64,000 bases of DNA from Modicisalibacter xianhensis (GTDB taxonomy: Bacteria > Pseudomonadota > Gammaproteobacteria > Pseudomonadales > Halomonadaceae): positions 124,001 through 188,000 of the forward strand of contig NZ_FOPY01000005.1 of the NCBI RefSeq assembly GCF_900113605.1, written 5' to 3'. A program made the position numbers and the translations under genes. The notes beneath the pieces are model-generated. The model made no database searches. It worked only from the letters and a program-made list of their open reading frames with translations, and was not told the origin of the DNA. The number at the start of each line of letters is the position of its first letter. The stretch's first letter is position 1. This document shows, piece by piece, positions 43,096 through 52,520 of this stretch.

Positions 43096-45006
43096 TTGTC
43101 ACAGTTACCGGTGATTGTCGGCATGGGCGGTGTCAATGCCGCAGGTAGGACATCAGGCCATCAGGCATTTCGACGTACCGTGCTCGATGCCCTGCCTGCC
43201 CAGGAACAGACACGCACCCTGCTTGCCCTGGCGGCGATGATGCATCTCGTCGAGCGCCAGCCGGACGGCCATTGGCTGAATGGCGAAGGCGAAGCTCTCG
43301 ATGCCGCCGAGGTGGTATCGCGCTATCGCCAACGCATTCTGGAAAAGACGCTGATTCGGCGTATCGAAGCCACGCATTTCGATACCGACGGCATCGTTGC
43401 CAACCGTCAGGCCCAGCTCCGCCACGACATGCCGCTGGTCTTTCGCGTACGCCGCCGCCAACTGCCGGAGCCGCTGCCGATAGACTGGGACGTTCGCGAA
43501 CTGGACAATCGGGAAGTGGAAGTCAGTGTTCCGCCCGGCACGCTCGATGTGCTCATGCCCGAGCGTCGCTCGGCCCAGGTGCGCACTGCCGGCCAGTTGC
43601 CCAGCGGCTTCCAGCCCAGCGAGCTGTACCGCAGCGTGCATCATCCACGCGGCCTGTCGATGGCGGTGTTCGGCGCCAGCGACTGCCTGGGCCAGAGCGG
43701 GCTGGACTGGGATCGCCTGCGCGACTCCCTGGATCCCGACCAAATCGCCGTCTACGCCGGCAACTCCATCGGCCAGCTCGACGATCAGGGCTGGGGCGGA
43801 CTGCTCAAGAGCTTCGTCTCAGGCAACCGCGCCACCTCCAAGCAGATGCCACTGGGCTACGGTCAGATGCCGGCCGATTTTCTCAACGCCTATGTGCTGG
43901 GTAGCGTGGGAGCCACCGGCGCCATCCAGGGGGCCTGTGCCAGCTTTCTCTATAACCTGCGTCTGGGCGTCGAGGACATCCGCAGCGGCCGGCGCCGCGT
44001 GGTGATGGTCGGCACCAGCGATGCGCCGATCACTCCCGAGATCATCGAGGGCTTTCGCGCCATGGGCGCCCTGGCCGACGACGACAGCCTCAAGGCGCTG
44101 GACGCCCTGACCCTGCTGACCGATGCCGATTACCAGCGGGCCTGTCGTCCGTTCGCGCGCAACTGCGGTTTCACCATCGCCGAGGCCAGCCAGTTCCTGC
44201 TGCTGATGGACGACACGCTGGCCCTGGAGACCGGCGCGAATATCCTCGGCGCGGTCCCCGGCGTGTTCGTCAATGCCGATGGCTGGAAGCGCTCGATTTC
44301 GGCCCCCGGCATCGGCAACTACATCACCCTCGGCAAGGCGGTTCGCCTGGCCACGGAGATGCTCGGCGAACGCGCCGTGCGCGAGCGCAGCTATGTGCAC
44401 GCCCACGCCACCAGCACGCCCAAGAACCGGGTTACCGAGTCGCACGTACTCGACGAGATCGCTCGCGCCAACCAGATTTCTTCGTGGCCTGTCGCCGGCA
44501 TCAAGACTTTCGTCGGCCACTCCCAGGGCAGCGCCGCCGGCGACCAGTTGGCCAGTGCGCTGGGCACCTTCGCCCATGGATTGATACCGGGTCTGCCTTA
44601 CCTCGACGCAGTGGCCGACGATGTCCATGCCGAGCGTCTGGCACTGTTCCGGCAGCCGCTGGCCTTCAAGGCCGATGTGGCCTTCATCAATGCCAAGGGT
44701 TTCGGCGGCAACAATGCCACCGGCGTGGTGCTGTCTCCCGACGTCACCGAGCGCCTGCTGGTCCAGCGTCACGGCCAAGAGACCGTGACAGCCTGGAGGC
44801 ATCGCCGTGAAGCGACGCAGGCCGCCAGCGATACCTACCTGCAGCACGCCGACGCAGCGGAGTTCAGTGTCATTTATCGCTTCGGCGAAGGCGTGCTGGA
44901 AGGTCCCGAACTGACGATCGACGCCCAGGCTATCCAGATCCCCGGGTATGTCCAGCCGGTCTCGCTGGCGGTAGACAACCCCTACGGCCGCCTCGACGAC
45001 GACTAA
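43096..45006 (+). CDS. fabY: Beta-ketoacyl-ACP synthase FabY
   Basis: FabY condenses acetyl-CoA with malonyl-ACP to start fatty acid synthesis in bacteria that lack or bypass FabH. The 636-residue protein opens MSQLPVIVGMGGVNAAGR, as in P. aeruginosa FabY (PA5174). The thiolase fold has nucleophile Cys281 in IQGACASFLYNL and His residues in YVHAHATSTPKN (435/437) and FVGHSQGSAAGD (475). An N-terminal ~190-residue region precedes the condensing core, distinguishing it from FabB/FabF (~410 aa). The TTG start at 43096 is supported by GAGGG seven bases upstream. coaD follows. Confidence 0.88.
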   Translation: MSQLPVIVGMGGVNAAGRTSGHQAFRRTVLDALPAQEQTRTLLALAAMMHLVERQPDGHWLNGEGEALDAAEVVSRYRQRILEKTLIRRIEATHFDTDGIVANRQAQLRHDMPLVFRVRRRQLPEPLPIDWDVRELDNREVEVSVPPGTLDVLMPERRSAQVRTAGQLPSGFQPSELYRSVHHPRGLSMAVFGASDCLGQSGLDWDRLRDSLDPDQIAVYAGNSIGQLDDQGWGGLLKSFVSGNRATSKQMPLGYGQMPADFLNAYVLGSVGATGAIQGACASFLYNLRLGVEDIRSGRRRVVMVGTSDAPITPEIIEGFRAMGALADDDSLKALDALTLLTDADYQRACRPFARNCGFTIAEASQFLLLMDDTLALETGANILGAVPGVFVNADGWKRSISAPGIGNYITLGKAVRLATEMLGERAVRERSYVHAHATSTPKNRVTESHVLDEIARANQISSWPVAGIKTFVGHSQGSAAGDQLASALGTFAHGLIPGLPYLDAVADDVHAERLALFRQPLAFKADVAFINAKGFGGNNATGVVLSPDVTERLLVQRHGQETVTAWRHRREATQAASDTYLQHADAAEFSVIYRFGEGVLEGPELTIDAQAIQIPGYVQPVSLAVDNPYGRLDDD

Positions 45007-45597
<591 letters not shown>

Positions 45598-45625
45598 TGG
45601 TCGCTCACCACGCAGCGAGGAATGA

Positions 45626-45877
<252 letters not shown>

Positions 45878-46110
45878 GCGCCGTCTCGTCGCTGTTTTCC
45901 GCCTGCCGGTCGCCTCCCCTGCAACTCACGGCTCTTGGCGGCGGCCACTGAATTTTCCCACTGGATCGTCCCGGCTCGGACTCGATGAGGCACATTCATG
46001 CCCGCCGATGACGGATTCCATCTTTTACTTTACGCAAATTAACACTAATTTACCTCGGGCAGGATGCAGCGAAGCATGGCCAAGGATGGCTCCGCTCGGG
46101 ACTCGAGCGG

Positions 46111-47508
46111 TCAGAAGCTATAGGATGCAAACACCTCGAAAAGCTGGGCCGTGTGGTCATTGCCCATGAAACGCTCGTCGGCCCCTTCGCCGGGAAAGGC
46201 AACGGCGTAGATGGCCGAAACGAAGAAGCGCTCGGTCACCATCCAGTCGGCATAGAGATTCAACTCCTGCGCGAAGTCCTTGTCGTCGGCGCCCGCGGCA
46301 TCGCGGTCGTGATAGCGAAACCGGTAGCCGATCAGGCCGGTTTCCAGGTCCTCGCGCGGCTTGATCGAGGCCTTGAGCATATCGATGTCGAGGTTGCTGT
46401 TGAACAGCATGTACTCGCCGACAATCTCGCCCATGAACCAGTTACCCCAGCCACCCGCAAAGTCGTAGAACAGCGTGTCATAGCGCTCGCTGAACTCCGC
46501 ACGCCGATATAGCACCTGGGGCCGCCAGGGCGTGTCGTGAAAGGTGTAGGTGGCCTGGAGATACCAGCCAGTCTCGTCGATGTCCTGCTCCTGGTTGGTC
46601 TCATGGACCCACTGGCCGCCGAGCGCCAGGCCGGGCACGCTGGCCAACGGCTGTCCCTTGGCGCGCAGGTTGTAGATGTCCATGCCCTCGCGGGTCGCGA
46701 TATCACTGTTGTAGGTATGCAGGTAGGCGGCGCCGAACTTGGCCCGGTCGCTCCAGGTGTAATCCACGTTGGCACCATTGGCGCGGGTCTTGCTGATCTC
46801 GTCCTCGCCGATGTCCTGATGCGTTTCGAGATGAAACAGGTCGCCGTGCCAGCCGTGGCTGTCCAGCGACACGATCGCGGTATCCGCAAAGCCTTCGCTC
46901 GGCCCGATGTAATACGCCGCGTAGCGTCCCGTGTCGGTATAACCGTCGCCGACCAGGAAACCGTCGCCGAAGATGAACTTCTGGTCGCCGAAGGAAAGCG
47001 TCACGGCATCCTTGCCCAGGGTATCAGCCCACAGGTCGCCGCTGCGCCATCCCACGTAGGCACGATCGAGGCGGGCCTGTTCGGGATGGCCCGGCGTCGC
47101 GCCGGCGGCATCGCCGTAACGGCTGCCACGAGTGAGGTTATAGCTGCCCTGCACACCGGTGAAGAACGTCCCTGCCCGAGTATGCCAGCCCGCCGTCAGG
47201 GCAGGCTGGACCACGGCCTCCCACCATGCCGGGTCTTGCTGGGTCGGCACCGCCCCGTCGATGCCGTATGACGAGCCGAAGTTGACATCGTCGGTCACGG
47301 CGCCGAACCCATAGAGCGTCAGCCCTGCCTTGACGAAGCGATGCCCGTCGATGCTTTCGTACAGGGTATGCGGTGCCGAGGGAGGCTTGATTCCCGCATC
47401 GACATAGCCGATATCGGTGACGGCAGCCAATGCCGGCAGTGGCAGCATGGCAGCGCCAAGCAGCAGGCAGGACGGCATGCGCTGGCGAATCGGCACATGG
47501 CGATTCAT
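46111..47508 (-). CDS. Outer membrane beta-barrel protein (alginate-export/porin-like)
   Basis: The 465-residue protein has a signal peptide (MPSCLLLGAAMLPLPALAA) and strongly alternating beta-strand sequence ending in FEVFASYSF, the C-terminal aromatic signature for Bam-dependent barrel insertion. The stretches GRYAAYYIGPSEGFADTAIVSLDS and QELNLYADWMVTERFFVSAIYAVAFPGEGA recall the alginate-export (AlgE-like) family, often porins for small acids or sugars. The start at ATG 47508 has GAGGAG upstream. The long in-frame extension past the start is not coding. No adjacent gene reveals a substrate. Confidence 0.72.
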   Translation of the reverse strand: MNRHVPIRQRMPSCLLLGAAMLPLPALAAVTDIGYVDAGIKPPSAPHTLYESIDGHRFVKAGLTLYGFGAVTDDVNFGSSYGIDGAVPTQQDPAWWEAVVQPALTAGWHTRAGTFFTGVQGSYNLTRGSRYGDAAGATPGHPEQARLDRAYVGWRSGDLWADTLGKDAVTLSFGDQKFIFGDGFLVGDGYTDTGRYAAYYIGPSEGFADTAIVSLDSHGWHGDLFHLETHQDIGEDEISKTRANGANVDYTWSDRAKFGAAYLHTYNSDIATREGMDIYNLRAKGQPLASVPGLALGGQWVHETNQEQDIDETGWYLQATYTFHDTPWRPQVLYRRAEFSERYDTLFYDFAGGWGNWFMGEIVGEYMLFNSNLDIDMLKASIKPREDLETGLIGYRFRYHDRDAAGADDKDFAQELNLYADWMVTERFFVSAIYAVAFPGEGADERFMGNDHTAQLFEVFASYSF

Positions 47509-47685
47509 GGCGGGAACTCCTCTGGTCGCCGGGCTGGATCGCGCCCTGAACGAAAGCCGAGCCGGACGCCACGTACCCTTAACCTTAGAAGACGACCCGC
47601 GGATCGAGCCAATGCCATGCCGCCTCGCGAGCCCCGACAATGGTATGCTGCGTGCGAAACAAGCCAACAAGGACGCGGAGTGAGC

Positions 47686-49020
47686 ATGTCCACGTCGGCC
47701 GGCCGGCGCGTATGGATGCTGGCATGGCCCATCATCCTTTCCAACATCACCGTACCGTTGCTGGGCTTGGTGGATACCGCCGTGGTCGGCCACCTGCCCG
47801 AGTCCCGCTACCTGGCCGGCGTCACGCTGGGCGCCATGCTGTTCAGCTTTCTTTACTGGGGGTTCGGCTTCCTGCGCATGGGTACCACCGGCCTGACCGC
47901 GCAGGCGGCCGGCCGCGAGGACGATACGGCAGTCCGCAACCTGCTCGGACAGTCGCTGCTGATGGCCGGGGTCATCGGTACCCTGCTGATTGTCCTCGCC
48001 GAGCCACTGGTCGCCTTCGGCCTGTGGCTGCTCGACGGAAGTCCCGAGGCGACGCGTCTGGCAGAAGAGTATGCCCATATCCGCATCCTGTCGGCCCCGG
48101 CGGTACTCGCCAACTACGCCATCCTCGGCTGGTTCCTGGGCCAGCAGAACAGTCGCGTGACGCTGATCCTCATGATCACCACCAACAGCGTCAACATTGT
48201 ACTGGATCTGTGGTTCGTGATCGGTCTGGGCATGACCAGCGATGGCGTGGCCTGGGCCACGGCGATCGCCGACTATACGGCGCTGGCACTCGGCCTGTGG
48301 CTGGTCAGGCGCCAGATCGCCTCGCTGCAGGGCCATTTCCTGCGAGCGCGACTGCTGAGACTGGCCGCCTATCGCGAACTGTTGCAGGTCAACGGACACC
48401 TGTTCGTACGCACACTAGGGTTGTTGTTCGCCATGGCGTTCTTCACGTCGCAGGGCGCCAGCCAGGGCGACGTCATCCTGGCCGCCAATGCGGTGCTGCT
48501 GCAGTTCGTGATGCTGACGTCCTATGGTCTGGACGGCTTCGCCCATGCCGCCGAGGCGCTGAGTGGACGCGCCATTGGCGGTCGCGATTGGCCTGCCTTC
48601 ACCGCCTTCGTGCGGGCCGCCACACGCTTCTCGCTGTTGACGGCAGGAGCGTCCATGCTGGTCTTCGCCGTGTCCGGCGAATGGCTGATCGCGCTGCTGA
48701 CCCACCTGGACACAGTGCGCGCCGCCGCCGCGGAATATCTGCCATGGATGGTACTGATGCCGGCCGTGGCGGTATGGAGCTATCTGCTGGACGGTGTATT
48801 CATCGGCGCCACGGCCACCCGCGAAATGCGCAACAGTATCTTTGCCGGCCTGGCCGTCTACCTGCCGGCCTGGTGGCTGACGCAGCACATCGGCTCGGGG
48901 CTGGGCAACCATGGCCTGTGGCTGGCCTTTACCCTGTTTACCCTGGTGCGTTCAGTCACGCTCGCCGCGTACTATTTCCATTACCGTCGCACTTGCTGGA
49001 ACGCGGCAGTGGCAACCTGA
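47686..49020 (+). CDS. dinF: MATE-family efflux transporter DinF
   Basis: This 444-residue, twelve-helix cation-coupled exporter opens RRVWMLAWPIILSNITVPLLGLVDTAVVGHLPESRYLAG, nearly the consensus of the DinF branch of MATE, with FLRMGTTGLTAQAAGRED and LSAPAVLANYAILGWFLG also matching E. coli DinF. GGAG lies nine bases before ATG 47686; an in-frame GTG sits two codons earlier. In E. coli dinF is co-transcribed with lexA, but lexA is not adjacent here and I see no LexA box. Confidence 0.88.
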   Translation: MSTSAGRRVWMLAWPIILSNITVPLLGLVDTAVVGHLPESRYLAGVTLGAMLFSFLYWGFGFLRMGTTGLTAQAAGREDDTAVRNLLGQSLLMAGVIGTLLIVLAEPLVAFGLWLLDGSPEATRLAEEYAHIRILSAPAVLANYAILGWFLGQQNSRVTLILMITTNSVNIVLDLWFVIGLGMTSDGVAWATAIADYTALALGLWLVRRQIASLQGHFLRARLLRLAAYRELLQVNGHLFVRTLGLLFAMAFFTSQGASQGDVILAANAVLLQFVMLTSYGLDGFAHAAEALSGRAIGGRDWPAFTAFVRAATRFSLLTAGASMLVFAVSGEWLIALLTHLDTVRAAAAEYLPWMVLMPAVAVWSYLLDGVFIGATATREMRNSIFAGLAVYLPAWWLTQHIGSGLGNHGLWLAFTLFTLVRSVTLAAYYFHYRRTCWNAAVAT

Positions 49021-49108
49021 ATGCACAATACGCTACGACCAGAGGGGGAGAGGCAAGGCCACCAACTTACGCTACGTTACTCAAGGACCCGCTCTGTCGA
49101 GAACCGCC

Positions 49109-50419
49109 ATGCTCAAGACCCTCTCCAGGCCAGCCGTCAAGCTGGTCGAGCGCTACCTGCCTGATCCCTACATCTTCGTCCTGCTGCTGACGCTGGTTGC
49201 CGCCGCCGCTGCCATCGGCGTGGAGCGCCAGACGCCCCTGGCCGTGCTGCGCTACTGGGGTGACGGTTTCTGGAACCTGCTGACCTTCTCGATGCAGATG
49301 CTGTTGGTACTGGTCACCGGCTTCATGCTGGCCAGTTCACCGCCGGTCAAACGCCTGCTCACCAGGCTCGCCTCGCAGGCGGACAACGCGGCCAAGGCCA
49401 TCGTACTGGTCAGTGTGGTGTCGCTTGCCGCCAGTTGGATCAACTGGGGCTTCGGCCTGGTGGTGGGTGCCCTGTTCGCCAAGGAACTCGCACGCCAGAT
49501 ACGTGTCGACTATCGGCTGCTGATTGCCAGCGCCTACTCGGGCTTTATCGTCTGGCATGGTGGACTGGCCGGTTCGATTCCCCTGGTCATCGCCACCGAG
49601 GGGCATTTCGCCGCCGATCGTATCGGTGTCATCCCTACCACCGAGACGATCTTCTCGTTGTTCAACCTGGCAATCGTAGCCGTGCTGTTCGTGGTGGTGC
49701 CGCTGGTCAACCGGCTGATGCTGCCCGACGAGAACGAGAGCGTATACGTCGAGCGAGACAAGCTGGACGATGCGCCCCGTCCCCGCCACCTGCCGTCGCG
49801 TCCGGCCGAGCATCTCGAGAACAGCGTGACGCTGTCCTGGCTGGTGGGCATCCCCGGCCTGCTGTTCCTGCTCGATCACTTCCTGCTGCGCGGTGGCGGG
49901 CTCAACCTGAATATCGTCAACTTCCTGTTCCTGTTCCTGGCCCTGGTATTGCACCGTACGCCGCGCCAGCTTCTGGATAGCCTTCAGGAAGCCGTCAAGG
50001 GCGGTGCGGGTATCGTCATTCAGTTTCCGTTCTATGCCGGTATCATGGCGATCATGGTGGAGTCGGGATTGGCCGAGACGCTATCGGAGGGATTCGTCTC
50101 GATTGCCGATGCCGACAGCCTGCCATTCTGGTCGTTCATCAGCGCCGGTGTACTCAATCTGTTCGTCCCCTCGGGCGGCGGCCAGTGGGCCGTGCAGGCC
50201 CCCGTCATGCTTCCGGCAGCGGAAGCGCTGGGCGCCAGTGTTCCCAAGATCGCCATGGCCGTGGCCTGGGGCGACGCCTGGACCAACCTTCTGCAGCCTT
50301 TCTGGGCTCTGCCGGTACTGGCCATTGCCGGCCTCAAGGCCAAGGACATCATGGGCTTCTGCCTGATCCAACTGGTCATCACCGGCGCGATCATTGCCCT
50401 GGGCCTGAGCTTCCTGTAG
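49109..50419 (+). CDS. Short-chain fatty acid transporter, AtoE family
   Basis: The 436-residue membrane protein matches AtoE in length (~440) and motif pattern: RYLPDPYIFVLLLTLVAA at the N terminus, WINWGFGLVVGALFAKE, SGFIVWHGGLAGSIPL, QFPFYAGIMAIM, NLFVPSGGGQWAVQAPVMLPA and AWGDAWTNLLQPFWALP. AtoE imports acetoacetate and butyrate-like acids. No ato thiolase or CoA-transferase is adjacent, so the substrate here is inferred only from family. It follows dinF by 88 bp. Confidence 0.87.
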   Translation: MLKTLSRPAVKLVERYLPDPYIFVLLLTLVAAAAAIGVERQTPLAVLRYWGDGFWNLLTFSMQMLLVLVTGFMLASSPPVKRLLTRLASQADNAAKAIVLVSVVSLAASWINWGFGLVVGALFAKELARQIRVDYRLLIASAYSGFIVWHGGLAGSIPLVIATEGHFAADRIGVIPTTETIFSLFNLAIVAVLFVVVPLVNRLMLPDENESVYVERDKLDDAPRPRHLPSRPAEHLENSVTLSWLVGIPGLLFLLDHFLLRGGGLNLNIVNFLFLFLALVLHRTPRQLLDSLQEAVKGGAGIVIQFPFYAGIMAIMVESGLAETLSEGFVSIADADSLPFWSFISAGVLNLFVPSGGGQWAVQAPVMLPAAEALGASVPKIAMAVAWGDAWTNLLQPFWALPVLAIAGLKAKDIMGFCLIQLVITGAIIALGLSFL

Positions 50420-50437
50420 AGCGCGCCTAGCGAGACC

Positions 50438-50463
50438 CAGGCGCCAGCACTTACTGGCGCCTG
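50438..50463. terminator. Convergent hairpin between the AtoE-like gene and the small-protein gene
   Basis: CAGGCGCCAG (50438-50447) pairs perfectly with CTGGCGCCTG (50454-50463), 6-nt loop. Neither side has a strong T-tract, but the location between two convergent genes suggests a shared transcription end. Confidence 0.45.
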
Positions 50464-50760
50464 TCAGGTCTTGTCAGGGGTATAGCCCGGCGGATCACTG
50501 GCGGGGAACGAGTCGGCACTGGCCTCGTCGGCGATGGCATCGCTCTCGCCAACGGGCGGTGACGTCAGGATCCGGCTAGTACTCCCCTGTAGCATCAGGC
50601 GGTCACTGTCGGCTGCCTCAAGCAGGTCATAAGCGATCCAGCGGAAGGAGTGATCCTCGGCCACGACACGGACATACTTGTCACCGAGGACATCCACCGT
50701 GCCGACCTTCTCGTTACCTGAAGTCCATACTTCGGCGCCTACGCGATATGCTGATTCCAT
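50464..50760 (-). CDS. Small hypothetical protein with a C-terminal SFPASDPP motif
   Basis: The 98-residue protein has an N-terminal, SH3/PRC-like basic beta region (VGAEVWTSGNEKVGTVDVLGDKYVRVVAEDHSFRWIAYD) and a disordered acidic tail ending DEASADSFPASDPPGYTPDKT. The tail's ESFPASDPP-type motif recurs at the C terminus of many unrelated bacterial proteins and has no known role. AGGAGGAA precedes the ATG. A function cannot be assigned. Confidence 0.7.
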   Translation of the reverse strand: MESAYRVGAEVWTSGNEKVGTVDVLGDKYVRVVAEDHSFRWIAYDLLEAADSDRLMLQGSTSRILTSPPVGESDAIADEASADSFPASDPPGYTPDKT

Positions 50761-50915
50761 ACTGTTCCTCCTTCATCGAACCCATCCATTGACTAGCAGT
50801 ACAGCACAATTCCCGATTGGCATACCAAGCCATGCGCGGGAATTCGCAGGCTCACGCAATCCCCTGCGAAACATGATAAACCTAGTTTAAACCCTCCATC
50901 TGACGGAAACCGACC

Positions 50916-51443
50916 ATGACGCCCGACGATCTTCCTCGCCAGCACGAGTTGACCATGACCGTGCTGATGACCCCCGACATGGCCAACTTCAGCGGCAAGG
51001 TGCATGGCGGCGCGATCCTCAAGAAACTTGATGAAGTCGCCTACGCCTGCGCCAGCCGTTACTCGGGCAGCTACGTGGTGACCCTGTCGGTGGACCAAGT
51101 GCTGTTCAAGCAACCGATTCATGTGGGGGAACTGGTGACGTTCCTGGCCTCCGTCAACCATGTCGGCAGTTCGTCCATGGAAATCGGCATCAAGGTCGTG
51201 GCCGAATCCATCCAGCAGAAGGTGATTCGACATACCAATAGCTGTTATCTCACCATGGTGGCCGTGGACGAGAACGGCCGTCCCGCCAAGGTGCCGCCGC
51301 TTGAGATGAAGACGCCCCTGCAGAAGTTGCGCTTCGAGAAGGCGGCCCTGCGCAAGAAACTGCGCAAGGAAGCCGAAGAGGAAGCCCGGCGCACCCATGA
51401 GAACCACTACGCCGAACAGCCCAGCGGCCAGCAACCCGGCTGA
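50916..51443 (+). CDS. Acyl-CoA thioesterase, hotdog fold
   Basis: This enzyme probably hydrolyses acyl-CoA to free acid and CoA. The 175-residue protein has the hotdog core MTPDMANFSGKVHGGAILKKLDEVAYACASRYSGSYVVTLSVDQVLFKQPIHVGELVTFLASVNHVGSSSMEIGI, typical of the YciA/BACH-type thioesterases, in which the Asn-Phe-xx-Gly-xxxHGG region forms the active site. A charged helical tail (LRKEAEEEARRTHENHY) is an extension. It is followed 33 bp later by the voltage-sensor-like gene, possibly an operon. Confidence 0.85.
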   Translation: MTPDDLPRQHELTMTVLMTPDMANFSGKVHGGAILKKLDEVAYACASRYSGSYVVTLSVDQVLFKQPIHVGELVTFLASVNHVGSSSMEIGIKVVAESIQQKVIRHTNSCYLTMVAVDENGRPAKVPPLEMKTPLQKLRFEKAALRKKLRKEAEEEARRTHENHYAEQPSGQQPG

Positions 51444-51476
51444 ACCGGCACCCACATGCATCGACAAGGAGGTCGC

Positions 51477-52505
51477 ATGACGACTCCCATGCCACAACGC
51501 GACCTGCGCCTGGGTAACGAACGCGTGCACCTGGTCTGGGACCTGACCATCATTGTGCTGGTGGTGATCAACCTGGTACTGCTGGTTTTCGATAGCCTGT
51601 TTCTGATCCCGGCGCTGAACAATGGCTTCGAGGCAGTGGCACCGCAGGCCTATCGCTTCTATGACGAGACGATCCATGCCAACTTCTTTACCATCGATCT
51701 AGTGTTCGTCAGCATTTTCCTGCTCGATGTACTGGTTGGCTGGGCGGTGGCGATTGCCGAACGACGCTACCCACGCTGGTTCTACTACCCCTTCATGCAC
51801 TGGTACGACGTGCTCGGCTGCATTCCGCTGGCAGGCCTGCGCTGGCTGCGTGCCCTGCGCATCTTTTCGCTGCTCTTCCGCCTGCAGCGCCTGAAGCTGA
51901 TCGATGTACGACGCTGGCCACTGGCCGAGGGCATCGCCAAGTATTACGACATTTTGCTCGAGGAAGTCTCGGATCGTGTGGCGATGCGACTGATCGGTAG
52001 CGTTCAGGAGGAAATCCGTCACAGCGATGACTTTTCTCGGCGTATCGCCCAGGACGTGATTGCACCGCACAAGCAACAGTTGGTCGACGAGATTACCCAG
52101 CGCCTGGAGGAGACGCTGAGCGATACCTGCACCCGGAGTCATGCCCTGATTTCCCGCTACGTCAGTGCGCTGGTCGGGCGAACCATGCAGGACAGCCCCG
52201 AGATCCAGCGCCTGCGCCGCCTGCCGTTCGGCGATCAGGTCGCCACCGCCCTGGACCACACAATCAGTGACATCGCCAATCGCCTGGTCCGTGAGGCGAT
52301 CGTCGGCCTGCGCTCTCCCGAGTTCACCCAGTTGATCCGTCAGGTGGCCGATAATGGCTTCGATGCGCTACTGGTTACCGACAAACGCACCGATCGCATC
52401 ACCGAGCGCGTGTTGATCGATATCTTGGAACTGCTCAAGGAGCAGGTCGCCGTGAAGCAGTGGCAGGATAAGTACGCCGAGCACGGGCTGGCGCCGCCGC
52501 AGTGA
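51477..52505 (+). CDS. Voltage-sensor-like membrane protein of unknown function
   Basis: The 342-residue protein has an N-terminal four-helix region resembling S1-S4 of voltage-gated channels: VHLVWDLTIIVLVVINLVLLVF (S1), FFTIDLVFVSIFLLDVLVGW (S2, acidic), FYYPFMHWYDVLGCIPL (S3, with Asp) and GLRWLRALRIFSLLFRLQRLKL (S4-like, Arg about every third residue). No pore loop or selectivity filter follows; residues ~160-342 are a soluble, mostly helical domain (EEVSDRVAMRLIGSVQEEIRH..., LVREAIVGLRSPEFTQLIRQVADNG). AAGGAGG precedes the ATG. Some databases label relatives 'ion transporter', which the missing pore makes doubtful. Confidence 0.7.
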   Translation: MTTPMPQRDLRLGNERVHLVWDLTIIVLVVINLVLLVFDSLFLIPALNNGFEAVAPQAYRFYDETIHANFFTIDLVFVSIFLLDVLVGWAVAIAERRYPRWFYYPFMHWYDVLGCIPLAGLRWLRALRIFSLLFRLQRLKLIDVRRWPLAEGIAKYYDILLEEVSDRVAMRLIGSVQEEIRHSDDFSRRIAQDVIAPHKQQLVDEITQRLEETLSDTCTRSHALISRYVSALVGRTMQDSPEIQRLRRLPFGDQVATALDHTISDIANRLVREAIVGLRSPEFTQLIRQVADNGFDALLVTDKRTDRITERVLIDILELLKEQVAVKQWQDKYAEHGLAPPQ

Positions 52506-52520
52506 GCGGCGCCAGGGCGC

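Noticed and set aside
46092..46110. Hairpin CCGCTCG/CGAGCGG after the outer membrane barrel gene as a terminator
   Set aside because: The stem is short and no T-tract follows on the minus strand.
47509..48399. In-frame N-terminal extension of the outer membrane barrel gene
   Set aside because: The signal peptide and ribosome site begin at 47508; the extension overlaps dinF and is low-complexity.
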